A stretch of DNA of 64,000 bases from CAINEC01 sp046303115 (GTDB lineage Bacteria > Bacteroidota > Bacteroidia > AKYH767-A > OLB10), in NCBI GenBank assembly GCA_046303115.1, contig JBKCGZ010000166.1, positions 46,127 to 110,126 of the forward strand, written 5' to 3'. Positions 63,645-64,000 of the stretch are shown here, one piece after another (position 1 is the stretch's first letter; every line of letters starts with the position of its first letter). The notes below the pieces were generated by a model. It was not told the origin of the DNA. It saw nothing but the letters and a program-made list of their open reading frames with translations, and searched no databases. The position numbers and the translations under genes are program-made.

Positions 63645-64000
63645 TTATTGTACGATCACACGTAATGTTTCAGTATTGTTGTTCGACTGAACCTGTAACA
63701 TGTAGATACCTTTAGCAAATGTTGATACATCGATTGTATTTGCATTTGCACCAGCTCCTACTGATTTCGATTCAGCGTAAACAACTCGACCAGATGCATC
63801 ACGCATTGTCATAACTACATCTTCTGATTGCTCTGCAGTAAACTCAACTGTTAAGTTGTTATGCGTTGGATTTGGATATGCAATCATTGATAATGATGAT
63901 CCTTCACCAACACGTGGACATACTGTAGATACTACCGCTAATACTCTCACGCTTGAAGTTCCACATGCATTCGATGCCTTAACTGTTACGATACCTGTTG
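63645..64000 (-). CDS. C-terminal end of a secreted protein with T9SS sorting domain (partial)
   Basis: The frame is open to the right edge, so only the last 118 codons are visible. First comes the end of an Ig-like repeat (IVTVKASNACGTSS, matching repeated domains of bacteroidal adhesins). Then follows a type A T9SS tail starting SMIAYPNPTHNNLTVEFTAE, with DASGRVVYAE and the ending AKGIYMLQVQSNNN then RVIVQ. Cargo of the type IX secretion system; its catalytic or binding part lies outside the window. Confidence 0.88.
   Translation of the reverse strand, partial: TGIVTVKASNACGTSSVRVLAVVSTVCPRVGEGSSLSMIAYPNPTHNNLTVEFTAEQSEDVVMTMRDASGRVVYAESKSVGAGANANTIDVSTFAKGIYMLQVQSNNNTETLRVIVQ

Overview
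The window is an AT-rich, gene-dense chromosomal segment that reads as Bacteroidota. The marks are: a type IX secretion (T9SS) sorting tail on one complete and one partial secreted protein; the BatA/BatD/BatE set; a DUF4293 protein; a Rho factor with a long charged insertion; a Wzc-type kinase; and several start-proximal TAnnTTTG elements (the Bacteroidota -7 box), one of them with a TTTG -33 box. No rRNA, tRNA, CRISPR array, insertion sequence or phage gene was seen. The phenylacetate and homogentisate oxygenase genes point to an aerobic heterotroph. A genus cannot be named from this sequence alone.

Layout. (1) 1-1970: the end of an Omp85-type outer-membrane protein, then a REC-first hybrid histidine kinase. 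(2) 2017-8203, minus strand: a phenylacetate operon paaA-B-C-D-G-H-I-J. It encodes the ring 1,2-epoxidase and most of the beta-oxidation steps, but paaE, paaK and paaZ are not in the window. (3) 8400-29123, plus strand: a 15-gene exopolysaccharide locus. It runs from the export lipoprotein (Wza type) and chain-length tyrosine kinase (Wzc type) through a flippase fused to a glycosyltransferase, a nucleotidyltransferase-fold / beta-propeller / nucleotidyltransferase-fold trio, a methyltransferase, three separate GT4 glycosyltransferases, an AsnB-type amidotransferase and a Wzy-type polymerase. It ends with a two-domain oxidoreductase, an alpha-toroid protein and a DUF354 protein. (4) 29120-32886, minus: ribBA-glmM-cysteine desulfurase. 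(5) 32890-33447: a non-coding block of structured repeats. (6) 33448-35722: divergent fumarylacetoacetase-family and homogentisate dioxygenase genes. (7) 35925-44644: two very large secreted proteins, a repeat protein with a T9SS tail and a reprolysin-like metalloprotease. (8) 44645-48919, minus: DUF985 cupin, lipoprotein, BatA-like protein, dihydroorotase homologue. (9) 49005-56604, plus: LtaS-like enzyme, lipid kinase, methyltransferase, NlpC/P60, phosphoribosyltransferase, BatD, BatE, phosphodiesterase. (10) 56596-64000: DUF4293, rho, Mpl-like ligase, MBL-fold hydrolase, ComEC, a repeat-rich spacer and the end of a T9SS cargo protein.

How the genes work together. The exopolysaccharide genes form one colinear transcription-sized block with overlaps or gaps of a few bases. 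Within it, the sugar-modifying genes and the assembly/export genes complement each other. The paa operon and the homogentisate genes give two separate aromatic-catabolic routes. BatA-like, BatD and BatE are split between two nearby oppositely oriented blocks.

Most worth a second look: the hairpin family at 33075-33389, whose stems co-vary around a fixed CCGTAA loop; the NTase/propeller/NTase trio at 14214-17527; the flippase-GT4 fusion, which carries a terminator-like hairpin in its first codons; and a dihydroorotase homologue that lacks the usual metal-binding HxH.
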